From contig NZ_JH591187.1 in NCBI RefSeq assembly GCF_000242435.1, positions 1 through 64,000 on the forward strand: 64,000 nucleotides of DNA, in the 5' to 3' direction. The translations under genes and the position numbers were made by a program. Shown here piece after piece: positions 23,267 to 32,288 of this stretch. Source of the stretch: Dialister succinatiphilus YIT 11850. GTDB taxonomy: Bacteria; Bacillota; Negativicutes; Veillonellales; Dialisteraceae. A model generated the notes under the pieces. The model saw nothing but the letters and a program-made list of their open reading frames with translations, had not been told where the DNA came from and did not search any database. The stretch's first letter is position 1, and the number at the start of each line of letters is the position of its first letter.

Positions 23267-24228
23267 TGGATGAAATTTTAAATGGCTACTTCCTGCAGGT
23301 ATTCACCTTTGTATGCATTAACATTATCCTGGCACTCACCGTCTACATGACCGTGTGCACCGGTATCCTTTCCCTGGGCAATGCAGGCTTTATGAGCCTG
23401 GGGGCTTACACTTCCGCAATTGTTACCACCCAGTATGGCGTACCTATGCCTGTGGGCATTGTATTAGGCGGTCTTTTCGCCACTTTGATTGCATTGATTA
23501 TCGGTCTTCCGACCATTCGTCTTCGCGGCCTTTACCTGGCCATTGCCACCATGGGCTTTGGCGAAGTGGTTCGAGTGATTGCCCTGAACCTTGACATCAC
23601 CCACGGTGCTTTGGGTTTCTCCGGCATTCCTTCCATGGCCAGCGTTCTCTCTGACTATGCCAGCGACATGGGCCTTCTGGATGCTCTGGAAATTGATTCC
23701 CAGACCGGCGGGCAGCTTCTGATGAACATTGTTCTCCTCATTATCGTAGTGGCAGTAGTAACCTTCTGGTATCGCCTGGAACATTCCCGCATCGGCCGTG
23801 CCTGGGCTGCGGTAAAGGCAGATGAATATGCTGCATCCCTCACCGGCATCAATGTGGTGGAATACAAGATGATGGCCTTCCTCTTCAGTGCTTTCTTCGC
23901 CGGTGTAGCCGGTGCCCTCTATGCCCATGCGACCTTCTTCATCAGCCCCACCGACTTCTCCTGGAACAAGGTGGTTGATATCCTGGTTTACACCGTATTC
24001 GGCGGCAGCAACGTACTTTGGGGCTCCGTCCTGGGCGCTACAGTGCTTACCATCGTTCCGGAATCTCTCCGTGCCATGGCAGAATACAGAGATATCATCT
24101 ACGGCCTCATGCTGGTAGCCCTCATGGCCTTCCGTCCTGACGGCATCCTGTCCTATGATGCGGTGAAATGGATTTCCCGCAAATTCAGCAAAAAGCAGAA
24201 AGCCTCTGCAGAAGGAGGAAACCAGTAA
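23266..24228 (+). CDS. livM: Branched-chain amino acid ABC transporter permease LivM
   Basis: 320 aa with about nine membrane helices. The SLGNAGFMSLGAYTSAI segment (the family's SLGxAGFMxxGAY) and GLPTIRLRGLYLAIATMGFGE mark LivM. It overlaps the final base of livH (TAATG) and pairs with LivH in the inner membrane. Second gene of the operon. Confidence 0.93.
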   Translation: MDEILNGYFLQVFTFVCINIILALTVYMTVCTGILSLGNAGFMSLGAYTSAIVTTQYGVPMPVGIVLGGLFATLIALIIGLPTIRLRGLYLAIATMGFGEVVRVIALNLDITHGALGFSGIPSMASVLSDYASDMGLLDALEIDSQTGGQLLMNIVLLIIVVAVVTFWYRLEHSRIGRAWAAVKADEYAASLTGINVVEYKMMAFLFSAFFAGVAGALYAHATFFISPTDFSWNKVVDILVYTVFGGSNVLWGSVLGATVLTIVPESLRAMAEYRDIIYGLMLVALMAFRPDGILSYDAVKWISRKFSKKQKASAEGGNQ

Positions 24229-24992
24229 TGCTTCTTGAAATGAAAAACGTAGTGAAACAGTTCGGCGGCCTTACCGCTGTTTCCAATATGTCCTTCTCCG
24301 TAGAAAAAGGAGAAATCTTCGGCGTCATCGGACCAAACGGCGCCGGCAAGACCACCATTTTCAACCTGATCACCGGCGTATACCAGGTGACGGAAGGGGA
24401 TATCCTCTTTGACGGCCAGTCCATCGAAGGGAAGAAACCCTACCAGATCATCAACATGGGTATTTCCCGTACCTTCCAGAACATCCGCCTTTTTTCCGGC
24501 ATGACTGTACTGGAAAACATTCTGGTCGGTCATCATGACCGGCTGAAATCCGGTCTTCTGGCCAGCTTCCTCCACACCTCTTCCCAGAAGAAGGAAGAAA
24601 AGGAAGCCCGCCAGCAGGCGCTGGAACTCCTGCGGTTTGTAGGCCTTGAGGCAGATGCGGACCGTCTGGCCACTGAACTTCCTTACGGCAAACAGAGAAA
24701 ACTGGAAATCGCCAGAGCTCTGGCCACCCAGCCCAAACTCGTCCTTCTGGACGAACCGGCAGCCGGCATGAACGACAGCGAAACCGCAGCTCTCACTGAG
24801 CTGATTCACAATATTCGCGAAAAATTCGGCACCACCATTATCCTCATTGAACACGACATGCACCTTGTCATGAGCCTCTGTGACCATGTCATGGTAGTCA
24901 ACTTCGGTAAGAAACTGGCTGAAGGGGTACCGGAAGAAGTACAGAACAACCCAAAGGTTATTGAAGCTTATCTCGGAAAGGAGGATGAATGA
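24228..24992 (+). CDS. livG: Branched-chain amino acid ABC transporter ATPase LivG
   Basis: 254 aa. The start is ATG 24228 (MLLEMKNV), with GGAGGAAAC upstream; the open frame continues further back only by chance within livM. Walker A GPNGAGKTT (about residue 37), a signature region reading PYGKQRKLEIARAL in place of the usual LSGGQ form as in LivG proteins, Walker B LVLLDEPAAGMN, and the switch His in IEHDM. It drives transport together with LivF. Confidence 0.93.
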   Translation: MLLEMKNVVKQFGGLTAVSNMSFSVEKGEIFGVIGPNGAGKTTIFNLITGVYQVTEGDILFDGQSIEGKKPYQIINMGISRTFQNIRLFSGMTVLENILVGHHDRLKSGLLASFLHTSSQKKEEKEARQQALELLRFVGLEADADRLATELPYGKQRKLEIARALATQPKLVLLDEPAAGMNDSETAALTELIHNIREKFGTTIILIEHDMHLVMSLCDHVMVVNFGKKLAEGVPEEVQNNPKVIEAYLGKEDE

Positions 24993-25711
24993 TGCTTCTT
25001 GAACTGAAAAATGTAGAAGCTGCCTATGGCAACATTAAAGCGTTAAAAGGCATCAACCTCTCCGTACCGGAAGGGAAGATCGTAACCCTTATCGGCGCCA
25101 ACGGTGCCGGTAAGTCTACCACCATGAAAACCATTATGGGTATCATGAAACCCATTGCCGGTGATGTTCTCTTCAAAGGAGAATCCATCGCAGGCATGAA
25201 GACCCACAACATTGTAAGAAAAGGAGTAGTCCTCGTTCCGGAAGGTCGTCAGATTCTTCAGAATATGACAGTCCGTGAAAACCTGGAAATGGGTGCCTAC
25301 CAGAGAAATGACGCAGAAGGAATCAAGGAAGACCTGTCCAAGGTTTTTGAACGGTTCCCCCGCCTCTTTGAAAGACAGGGCCAGTTCGCCGGTACTCTTT
25401 CCGGCGGCGAACAGCAGATGCTGGCCATTGGCCGCGCCGTTATGGCCAAGCCGGAAGTCATGCTTCTGGACGAACCGTCCATGGGCCTGGCTCCTCTGGT
25501 GGTACAGCAGATCTTTGATGTTATCAAAGACATTAACAAAATGGGTACTACTGTTCTTCTTGTAGAACAGAATGCGCGTAAAGCTCTCCAGATTGCCGAT
25601 TATGCCTACGTTATGGAAACAGGCAAAATCGTCATGGAAGGCCCGGCGCAGGAAGTTGCCAGCAACCCGGATGTCATGGCGGCATATCTGGGCGGCAAGA
25701 AGAAACAGTGA
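24992..25711 (+). CDS. livF: Branched-chain amino acid ABC transporter ATPase LivF
   Basis: 239 aa from ATG 24992 (8 bp after GGAGG; an ATG 3 bp earlier is possible). Walker A GANGAGKST, signature LSGGEQQMLAIGRA, Walker B VMLLDEPSMGLAP and EQNA at the switch region give a complete LivF. Start and livG stop overlap (ATGATG/TGA). It is the last gene of the operon; the periplasmic binding protein is encoded separately at 37254. Confidence 0.93.
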   Translation: MLLELKNVEAAYGNIKALKGINLSVPEGKIVTLIGANGAGKSTTMKTIMGIMKPIAGDVLFKGESIAGMKTHNIVRKGVVLVPEGRQILQNMTVRENLEMGAYQRNDAEGIKEDLSKVFERFPRLFERQGQFAGTLSGGEQQMLAIGRAVMAKPEVMLLDEPSMGLAPLVVQQIFDVIKDINKMGTTVLLVEQNARKALQIADYAYVMETGKIVMEGPAQEVASNPDVMAAYLGGKKKQ

Positions 25712-25751
25712 CCAATATAACAGCCGTTCAGGTTGTAACACGATCCGGGAA

Positions 25752-25786
25752 AAGGGACAGAGAAATCTGTCCCTTTTCTCTTTGCT
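25752..25786 (+). terminator. Terminator of livHMGF
   Basis: AAAAGGGACAGA and TCTGTCCCTTTT form a stem, followed by CTCTTTGC; moderately T-rich. Confidence 0.75.
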
Positions 25787-25972
25787 AAAAAAGAACATAA
25801 AGTGGGCAGTGCTTTGCGGACAGGTCTGAAATTCAAAATCTCAAATCTCAAATCTCTCTCTTCTGAACCATCCTATGGGGTATGGTATAATAAAAAGTAA
25901 CTTTATGCGAAATTCCGATTTTCCCATGATGGGAAAATCCTGCTGATTTCTGCTCCGGCAGAAGGAGGAACA

Positions 25973-28552
25973 ATGAAGAAGAAACTGGTTATTATTGATG
26001 GCAGCAGTCTTTTATACCGCGCCTTTTTTGCCCTGCCGCCGACTATGACATCGCCGGACGGGACGCCTACCAATGCCATATACGGGTTCCTGCGCATGCT
26101 TTTGGGCCTGTACCGGGATCTGGACCCGGAGTACATGGCAGTCACCTTTGATAAGGACCGCCATACGTTCCGTACCGATATGTTTGCCGATTATAAGGCC
26201 ACCAGAAAGCCGGCGCCGCCGGAGCTCATTCCCCAGTTTGATCTGATTCTGGATGTGCTTTCCGTGCTGGGGGTAGCGGTATACAGCATTCCCGGCTATG
26301 AAGGGGATGATATCCTGGGCACTTTATCTGCCCGCTATGAAAAGGAGCTGCCGGTAGATATCGTCACCGGCGACAGGGATGCCCTGCAGCTTTCCAGCAG
26401 CCGCACCACGGTGCTTCTGACCCAGAAGGGAATCACCCATATGGCCGTCATGACGCCGGAGGCAGTTTATGAAAAGTACCACATTACCCCCTCCCAGGTC
26501 ATTGATATGAAGGCCCTCATGGGGGATACGGCGGATAATATTCCCGGAGTCCCCGGCATTGGAGAGAAGACGGCCCTGGGGCTTCTGACGGAGTACAAGG
26601 ATCTGGATAATCTTTATGCCCATGTAGATGAAATCAAGGGAGCCCGGGGAAAGAAGCTCACCGCCCATAAGGATATGGCCTACTTATCCTACAAGCTGGC
26701 CACCATCAAGCGGGATGTACCTGTGGATGCTTCACTGGAGGATATGAAGCAGCCTGTACATGTGGCAGAAATGAAGGAGCTTTTTGGAAAACTGGGAATC
26801 AACCTTTTAAAAGAGTTCGCTGCACTTCCCCGTTTCCAGGAATTGTCCCAGGTGAAGAAGGAGGAAAGCGAAGAAGTTCTTCCGCCTGTGGAAATCTGGA
26901 ATCCCGCTGTCTCCTTTAAAGGAAAGACCGCTGCTCTCTGGGTCCATCTGTCCGGCAGGGCGCCTTTCTTCAAGGCGGAAGAGGTGGTGGCTGCTGCTGA
27001 CGGCCATGCCTGGCTGGTGGAGGCGGACCATTTCGGCCCTGCTGCCAAGGCACTGAAAGAGGCAGAGGCTGTGGTGGTGGAAGACAGCAAATCCCTTCTT
27101 GAGTCGGATTTTCCTGCAGAAGACCTTCCTTTCTTTGATATGTCCCTGGCAGCGTACCTTCTGGATCCCACCAGGGTGACCTATCCCTTGTCCTATATGG
27201 CCGGCCTTTTTGAAAAGCCGGTGATTTATCCCGATGATTTGGATGATATGAAGGAGAAGGGCTGCTGCATTACCCTTTTCCTGGCTTCCCTCTATGAAGA
27301 TGCAAAGAAGAAGCTGGAAAAAAACGGGGTGCTGTCCCTGTTCCGAAAGGTGGAGCAGCCGCTGGTGCCGGTACTGGCAGCCATGGAGAAAGCAGGCATT
27401 GCCACAGACCAGGAAAAATGGAAGACTGTCAAAGAAGAAATGGAGAAGGAAGAACGGCTTCTCATGAAGGATATCTTCACTGAAGCCGGGGAATCCTTCA
27501 ATCTCAATTCTCCGAAGCAGCTGGGCCATATTCTTTTTGAAAAAATGGGTATGCCTGCAGGGAAAAAGACGAAAACCGGCTATTCTACCGCCGCCGATGT
27601 GCTGGAGGAGCTGGCTCTGTCCTATCCTATGGTGAAGAATATTCTTCGCTATCGCAGTCTGGCCAAACTGGTTTCCACCTATCTGGAGGTCCTGCCGCAG
27701 CTGATTCGTCCGGAAACAGGACGCATTCACACCTCTTTTAACCAGACTGTCACCGCCACAGGCCGGCTTTCCAGCTCGGATCCGAACCTGCAGAACATTC
27801 CGGTACGCACGGAGGAAGGAAAGAAAATCCGCTCTCTCTTCGTGCCGGGAAAAGGCTATGACTGCTTTATTTCCTCCGATTATTCCCAGGTGGAGCTCCG
27901 GGTGCTGGCCCATATGTCAGGCGACGAAAGTCTGATCAAAGCCTTTCTGAACAGGGAAGATATCCATAGAAGAACGGCGGCAGAGGTGCTGGGCATTCCT
28001 TTTGAAGAGGTAACACCGGAGCAGCGCTCTCATGCCAAAGCCGTTAACTTCGGCATCATCTACGGCATCAGCGATTTCGGCCTGGCCAGGCAGCTGGGTA
28101 TTCCAAGAAAACAGGCGGCCAGCTATATCGAGGCCTACTTCAAGCGCTACCCCAGTATTCATGATTTCATGCATTCCATGGTGGAAAAAGCAAAGGAAAC
28201 GGGGCGCGCCGTCACCCTCTTTGGAAGGTATCGGGAACTGCCGGATATTAACAGCAAAAACTTCAACCGCCGCTCCTTCGCCGAGCGGACAGCCATGAAC
28301 ACCCCTATCCAGGGTACGGCGGCGGACATCATGAAAATGGCCATGATTGAAGTGTACAAAAAGATGAAGGCAGGCGGCTATAAGAGCCGGGTGCTCCTTC
28401 AGGTACACGATGAACTGGTGGCAGAAGTGGTGAAGGAGGAAAAGGAAGAAATCGCAGCCCTTCTGAAGGAAACCATGGAGTCTGTGGTGAAGCTGAAGGT
28501 TCCCCTGGTGGCTGATGTGAATGAAGGAAAGAACTGGGCGGAGACGAAATAG
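25973..28552 (+). CDS. polA: DNA polymerase I
   Basis: 859 aa. Residues 1-290 form the 5'-3' exonuclease (IDGSSLLYRAF start, DKDRHTFR, GYEGDDILG, GDRDALQL, PGVPGIGEKTA). Residues about 300-470 occupy the position of the proofreading domain, but the DxE motif expected near its start is absent, as in Bacillus-type PolA, so 3'-5' activity is probably missing. The polymerase domain shows motif A DYSQVELR (about 635), motif B RSHAKAVNFGIIYG, and motif C QVHDELV (about 810). It fills gaps and removes RNA primers. RBS GGAGG precedes the ATG. coaE follows 74 bp later. Confidence 0.95.
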   Translation: MKKKLVIIDGSSLLYRAFFALPPTMTSPDGTPTNAIYGFLRMLLGLYRDLDPEYMAVTFDKDRHTFRTDMFADYKATRKPAPPELIPQFDLILDVLSVLGVAVYSIPGYEGDDILGTLSARYEKELPVDIVTGDRDALQLSSSRTTVLLTQKGITHMAVMTPEAVYEKYHITPSQVIDMKALMGDTADNIPGVPGIGEKTALGLLTEYKDLDNLYAHVDEIKGARGKKLTAHKDMAYLSYKLATIKRDVPVDASLEDMKQPVHVAEMKELFGKLGINLLKEFAALPRFQELSQVKKEESEEVLPPVEIWNPAVSFKGKTAALWVHLSGRAPFFKAEEVVAAADGHAWLVEADHFGPAAKALKEAEAVVVEDSKSLLESDFPAEDLPFFDMSLAAYLLDPTRVTYPLSYMAGLFEKPVIYPDDLDDMKEKGCCITLFLASLYEDAKKKLEKNGVLSLFRKVEQPLVPVLAAMEKAGIATDQEKWKTVKEEMEKEERLLMKDIFTEAGESFNLNSPKQLGHILFEKMGMPAGKKTKTGYSTAADVLEELALSYPMVKNILRYRSLAKLVSTYLEVLPQLIRPETGRIHTSFNQTVTATGRLSSSDPNLQNIPVRTEEGKKIRSLFVPGKGYDCFISSDYSQVELRVLAHMSGDESLIKAFLNREDIHRRTAAEVLGIPFEEVTPEQRSHAKAVNFGIIYGISDFGLARQLGIPRKQAASYIEAYFKRYPSIHDFMHSMVEKAKETGRAVTLFGRYRELPDINSKNFNRRSFAERTAMNTPIQGTAADIMKMAMIEVYKKMKAGGYKSRVLLQVHDELVAEVVKEEKEEIAALLKETMESVVKLKVPLVADVNEGKNWAETK

Positions 28553-28606
28553 TGAGCTAGTGGACTAGTCCACTAGCCCACTAGTCCACTAGTCCATTAG
28601 CAGACA
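28553..28606. repeat. Iterated 8-bp motif between polA and coaE
   Basis: The gap consists of the unit TAGTCCAC or one-base variants (TAGCCCAC, TAGTCCAT) repeated four to five times, preceded by its inverted form CTAGTGGACTAG. The array can fold on itself in several registers. It has no T tract and is not a regular terminator. Confidence 0.7.
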
Positions 28607-28626
28607 TTTTATAAAAAGGAAGTATT

Positions 28627-29250
28627 ATGTATCGTATCGGTTTAACGGGAGGCGTCGGCAGCGGCAAGAGCACGGTGTCCTCCTATATGCATGAATTAGG
28701 CATTCCCGTGATTGACGGGGATAAGCTGGCCCGGGAGGCAGTGATTCCCGGGAGCCTGGCCATGAACCGGCTGAGGGAAGTCTTCGGTCCCCATATTTTC
28801 CTTCCCGACGGGTCGCTGGACCGGCTGAAGGTGGGGGAAATTGTTTTTAACGATGAAGAAAAGCGACAGAAGCTGAACGGCATCATTCATCCCTACATCT
28901 GGTACCGCACCAGGGAAGAGCTCATCCGGGCCCAGGAAGATGGGTTTCCAGTGGTGGTGCTGGATATGCCGCTCCTTCTGGAAATCAGCTGGCAGCTCAG
29001 GGTGGAAGAAGTATGGCTGGTGGAAGTGCCTCTGGAGGTGCAGATTGCCCGGGTCATTTCCCGGGACGGTTTCACCAGGGAGCAGGTGATGGAGCGCATC
29101 CGGAAGCAGATGCCTACCACGAATAAAATGAATTACGCAGACGTGATTATCGACAACAGCCGCTCGGTGGAAGATACCCGGCGGCAGGTGCGGGAAGCAC
29201 TGAAGCATGTACCGGGATTTCAATTTCCCAAAGGAATGGAAGAAGTATGA
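28627..29250 (+). CDS. coaE: Dephospho-CoA kinase
   Basis: 207 aa. P-loop GLTGGVGSGKST at residues 5-16, IDGDKLAREAV, a DMPLLLE motif and the late NNSRSVEDTRRQV region match CoaE, which phosphorylates the ribose 3'-OH in the last step of coenzyme A synthesis. RBS AAGGA before the ATG. It overlaps the following transglycosylase gene by 4 bp (ATGA). Confidence 0.94.
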   Translation: MYRIGLTGGVGSGKSTVSSYMHELGIPVIDGDKLAREAVIPGSLAMNRLREVFGPHIFLPDGSLDRLKVGEIVFNDEEKRQKLNGIIHPYIWYRTREELIRAQEDGFPVVVLDMPLLLEISWQLRVEEVWLVEVPLEVQIARVISRDGFTREQVMERIRKQMPTTNKMNYADVIIDNSRSVEDTRRQVREALKHVPGFQFPKGMEEV

Positions 29251-29843
29251 GAGTCGCATTGAAACGCAGAAAAAAAGAGGTACAGAGACACCAGGGAAAC
29301 ACCGGCGCCATGGTGTTTACTCTTTTGACTGCGCTTCTTTGCGTGCTTACCCTTCTTCTTACCGATAATATCCGCTTCCTGAAGCCCAGCGAGCAGGTGT
29401 CCCATATTATCGTGCAGTGCGCCGATGAGGAGCATATTTCCGCAAGCCTTCTGGAAGCAGTGATACGGACGGAAAGCAAATTCAATGAAAAGGCGGTATC
29501 CCATGTAGGCGCCGTGGGCATGATGCAGCTCATGCCGGAAACGGCCCACTGGATTTCCGAGCAGAGCGGTCTGCCTTCAGACAACCTGGCCAGTCCGGAG
29601 CAGAATATCCCCCTGGGCGCCTGGTATCTGAATTATCTTTTGAAACAGTACCATAACAATGAAGTCTTTGCGCTGGCAGCTTATAATGCAGGCCGGGGCA
29701 ATGTGGATGAGTGGATTGAGAAAAATCACTGGCCGGAAGGATTTTCCGACATGGACAAGATTCCCTTCCCGGAAACCAGGGAATTTGTGAAATCCGTGGT
29801 TTCCGCAAGGGACCGGCTGGAAGCGGAAAAGAAAGGAACATAG
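29247..29843 (+). CDS. Lytic transglycosylase (SLT domain)
   Basis: 198 aa. A basic start and one membrane segment (about residues 22-42, VFTLLTALLCVLTLLL) are followed by a Slt70-type lysozyme fold: VIRTESKFNEKAVSHVGAVG contains the catalytic Glu in RTES, then GMMQLMPETA, then LAAYNAGRGNV. It cuts peptidoglycan strands in the periplasm, forming anhydromuramyl ends. It overlaps coaE by 4 bp. This coaE-SLT order is known in several Firmicutes. Confidence 0.92.
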   Translation: MRVALKRRKKEVQRHQGNTGAMVFTLLTALLCVLTLLLTDNIRFLKPSEQVSHIIVQCADEEHISASLLEAVIRTESKFNEKAVSHVGAVGMMQLMPETAHWISEQSGLPSDNLASPEQNIPLGAWYLNYLLKQYHNNEVFALAAYNAGRGNVDEWIEKNHWPEGFSDMDKIPFPETREFVKSVVSARDRLEAEKKGT

Positions 29844-29844
29844 T

Positions 29845-30543
29845 ATGGGAAAAGAGGATAAGCTGGAACAGGAAAGGGCAGAAAGGCGTCAGAAATTCCT
29901 GGACTGGGACATAGAAAAGGAGCTGCCTTCGGATATAGAAGGGTATAAGCTGAAGCCGCTGGACCGGCAGGAGGGGCGCATTTATTTTGCCTTCTGCTGG
30001 GAAAATGAAAAAAACGGCTGGCAGGTGAGGGCTCTTTTTGATGAGGAAACCATGGATTACATGGTGAAATCGGATCTGCGCATGATGATCCTGACAGAAA
30101 TCGAGCTCATTACCGGTGATTTTGAAGAATTTAAAAGAAATATGAAGCTCCTCACACCCCGGTATATTGCCAGGGAACTGGTGCATAGGGAAAATGTATC
30201 GGTGCTGGTGCGGGGAAAGGGGTTCATGGTGTGGGATTACAGTCAGTTCTTCCCGCCCGTCATCGGCCACTATGAACGGATTATCGAACCGTCCCGTCCT
30301 CTCCTGGGGCTCAATGGCTCCTATATTATCGCGTCCTATGAATGCAGGGAAAAGGAAACAGGCATCCTTTTTTTCTACAATGTATACAGAGATGAATATT
30401 ACGGCGAACTCAGGGCCAAAGGTATTCCCGGCATTATTCATCAGTATGATGCCAAAACCATACAGGACCTGGAAAAGACCATCAAGGCCCATTTGGAAAA
30501 GGACCTGAGTGAGCTGTATGAGCATCCGGAGATTCCGGACTGA
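29845..30543 (+). CDS. Conserved-type soluble protein of unknown function
   Basis: 232 aa, one base after the transglycosylase stop. No signal or membrane segment is seen. The head is very charged (KEDKLEQERAERRQKF); the rest mixes helices and strands. Two aromatic-rich segments stand out (GRIYFAFCWENEKNGW and GILFFYNVYRDEYYGEL). The RBS is GGAA only. It ends before the next gene with 55 bp between. I do not recognise a family. Its place in the coaE run suggests a cytoplasmic housekeeping role, which is a guess. Confidence 0.7.
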   Translation: MGKEDKLEQERAERRQKFLDWDIEKELPSDIEGYKLKPLDRQEGRIYFAFCWENEKNGWQVRALFDEETMDYMVKSDLRMMILTEIELITGDFEEFKRNMKLLTPRYIARELVHRENVSVLVRGKGFMVWDYSQFFPPVIGHYERIIEPSRPLLGLNGSYIIASYECREKETGILFFYNVYRDEYYGELRAKGIPGIIHQYDAKTIQDLEKTIKAHLEKDLSELYEHPEIPD

Positions 30544-30598
30544 AAGCAGTTTCAGATACCAAGGCATAACCGTTGATTTCATGGAAGGGGAGAAGGTC

Positions 30599-31138
30599 AT
30601 GAAAAGCAGTGAAGAAGTGGTGATGGCCTATGTACGGCAGCTGGAAGACATGGAAGAAGAAGTTTCCCGGCTTTTGAGCGAGAATCGCATACTGAAAGGA
30701 AGACTGGAGGGAGCCCGGAGAGCTGGCACGCCCATCGATTCGGAGCTCCTCTCTGCGGGGAAGGAAAAGGATCTCTATCCCGGCGAACGGCACGAAATTC
30801 TCATGGATATTTTGAAATCGGTGAGGAAGGACATGAAGGACGGCACTCGGCGGGCCGATATTTTAGATGACCTCATCAAGGCCAATCCGGTGAGCGGTGA
30901 ACCGAAACGGCGCTCGGAAGCGGTGAAGGTGGCGCTGAAGGGGTACCGCGGACTGGATGATAATACGAAACGAAAGCTGGCGGTCCTTGGCATTGAAGGA
31001 AACGAAAAGCACAGCAAGCACTATATTTTAAGATATTACGGTGATTCCCGGTACATGGTGACCATGACCGCCTCCGGCAGCGATGCGGGACGGGGCGGAT
31101 TGAATCTGGCCAGTGACGTGGTTCGGAATTTCTTCTGA
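30599..31138 (+). CDS. Coiled-coil protein of unknown function
   Basis: 179 aa from ATG 30599, behind AAGGGGAGAAGG. Residues 5-45 form a coiled coil (YVRQLEDMEEEVSRLLSENRILKGRLE). The middle (EILMDILKSVRKDMKDGTRRADILDDLIKANP) is helical, and the C-terminal YILRYYGDSRYMVTMTASGSD part looks like strands. No membrane segment. Basic patches (PKRRSEAVKVALKGYRG) would suit nucleic-acid binding, but this is speculation. It ends 12 bp before panE. Confidence 0.68.
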   Translation: MKSSEEVVMAYVRQLEDMEEEVSRLLSENRILKGRLEGARRAGTPIDSELLSAGKEKDLYPGERHEILMDILKSVRKDMKDGTRRADILDDLIKANPVSGEPKRRSEAVKVALKGYRGLDDNTKRKLAVLGIEGNEKHSKHYILRYYGDSRYMVTMTASGSDAGRGGLNLASDVVRNFF

Positions 31139-31150
31139 CAGGAGGAACTC

Positions 31151-32107
31151 ATGAGAATCCTGATTTTCGGCATAGGCGGTATCGGAGGCTTTGCAGGCGG
31201 CGCCCTGGCAGGGACAGGGAGTGATGTGTATTTCTACGTTCGGGGAAAGAACCGGGAAGCCATAGAAAAAGAAGGACTTCATGTGACATCAGAGCTTCTG
31301 GGCGATTTCACTGTGCATCCCAAAGGCATGGGACAGGATGGAAAGGCCCTGGGGAAGATGGATGTCATTCTTCTGGCCTGCAAGGGAAACGGACTGGCAA
31401 AGGCCTGCCATGACATGGCGCCCATGGTAGCAACCCACACGGTGGTGGTGCCTCTTCTGAACGGCGTCCTTGTGTCGGACCTCATGGAGCCCCTTCTTCC
31501 GCCCTGCTTCATAGCCGATGGCACCATCCGTGTCTTCAGCCATCTGGAAAAGCCGGGTCATGTGGTGCAGACGGCAGGCAGCGGACAGGTGGTGATGGGC
31601 ATGAAAGACGGCAGGGATCTGCCCCTTCTCCATGAACTGGCAGCCCTTTTGCAAAAATCGGGCATTCCGGCCAAAGTGACCCATGATATCCGGCTGGACA
31701 GCTGGGAAAAATACGCCCTCATGGCAGCCAACAGTGCCCTTTTCTGCCTTTTTGACGGTCCTGCAGGAAAAGTGCGGCGCCAGAAAAACTATAGACAGGT
31801 GGTGGCAGAAACAGTGGGAGAAGTGATTGCCATGGCCAAAGTGCAGGGCGTCATCATTCCTCCGGCCTATAAGGAAGACTATCTTCGTCTCTTTGATTCC
31901 CTCCCTGACGACACCGTTACCTCCCTGTATCGGGACCTGAAGGATGGAAAGAAAGTAGAAGATACGGAAACAGAAATGATTCTGGGAAGGATGGTGGACC
32001 TTGGAAAGAAAGCGGGGCTTTCGGTGCCCTGCTTTGAAAAAGCCTATGCAATGGCTAAAAGCATAGGGAAAAGAAATTGGGGCGGCCATGGGATGAAACA
32101 TACATGA
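31151..32107 (+). CDS. panE: 2-dehydropantoate 2-reductase (ketopantoate reductase family)
   Basis: 318 aa. The N-terminal Rossmann motif GIGGIGGFAGGALAG binds NADPH; LLACKGN and LLNGV are family blocks, and the C-terminal half contains the helical dimer domain with KYALMAANSALFCLF. It reduces ketopantoate to pantoate for CoA synthesis. With coaE nearby and a possible pantothenate-type ECF protein at 15230, the window has three CoA-route genes. Other family members reduce different keto acids, so the substrate is likely but not certain. RBS AGGAGG before the ATG. Confidence 0.83.
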   Translation: MRILIFGIGGIGGFAGGALAGTGSDVYFYVRGKNREAIEKEGLHVTSELLGDFTVHPKGMGQDGKALGKMDVILLACKGNGLAKACHDMAPMVATHTVVVPLLNGVLVSDLMEPLLPPCFIADGTIRVFSHLEKPGHVVQTAGSGQVVMGMKDGRDLPLLHELAALLQKSGIPAKVTHDIRLDSWEKYALMAANSALFCLFDGPAGKVRRQKNYRQVVAETVGEVIAMAKVQGVIIPPAYKEDYLRLFDSLPDDTVTSLYRDLKDGKKVEDTETEMILGRMVDLGKKAGLSVPCFEKAYAMAKSIGKRNWGGHGMKHT

Positions 32108-32288
32108 CAAAATGACAGGGGGTGTCTCTACATCTAAAGAGGCACCCCTTTTTCCATGCTCTGACAAACATGAAAAAGTCGGTATACAGGGCGCAAAAGG
32201 GCTGCTGTTTTCTTTGAACTGCAGGCTCAATCGTGGTAACATAGACATAAAAAAGAACAATGTTTTGAAATTCAAGGGAGAGATAGAA

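Noticed and set aside
25833-25858. Tandem AAATCTC repeat upstream of polA
   Set aside because: Only three short units; likely simple slippage with no sign of function.
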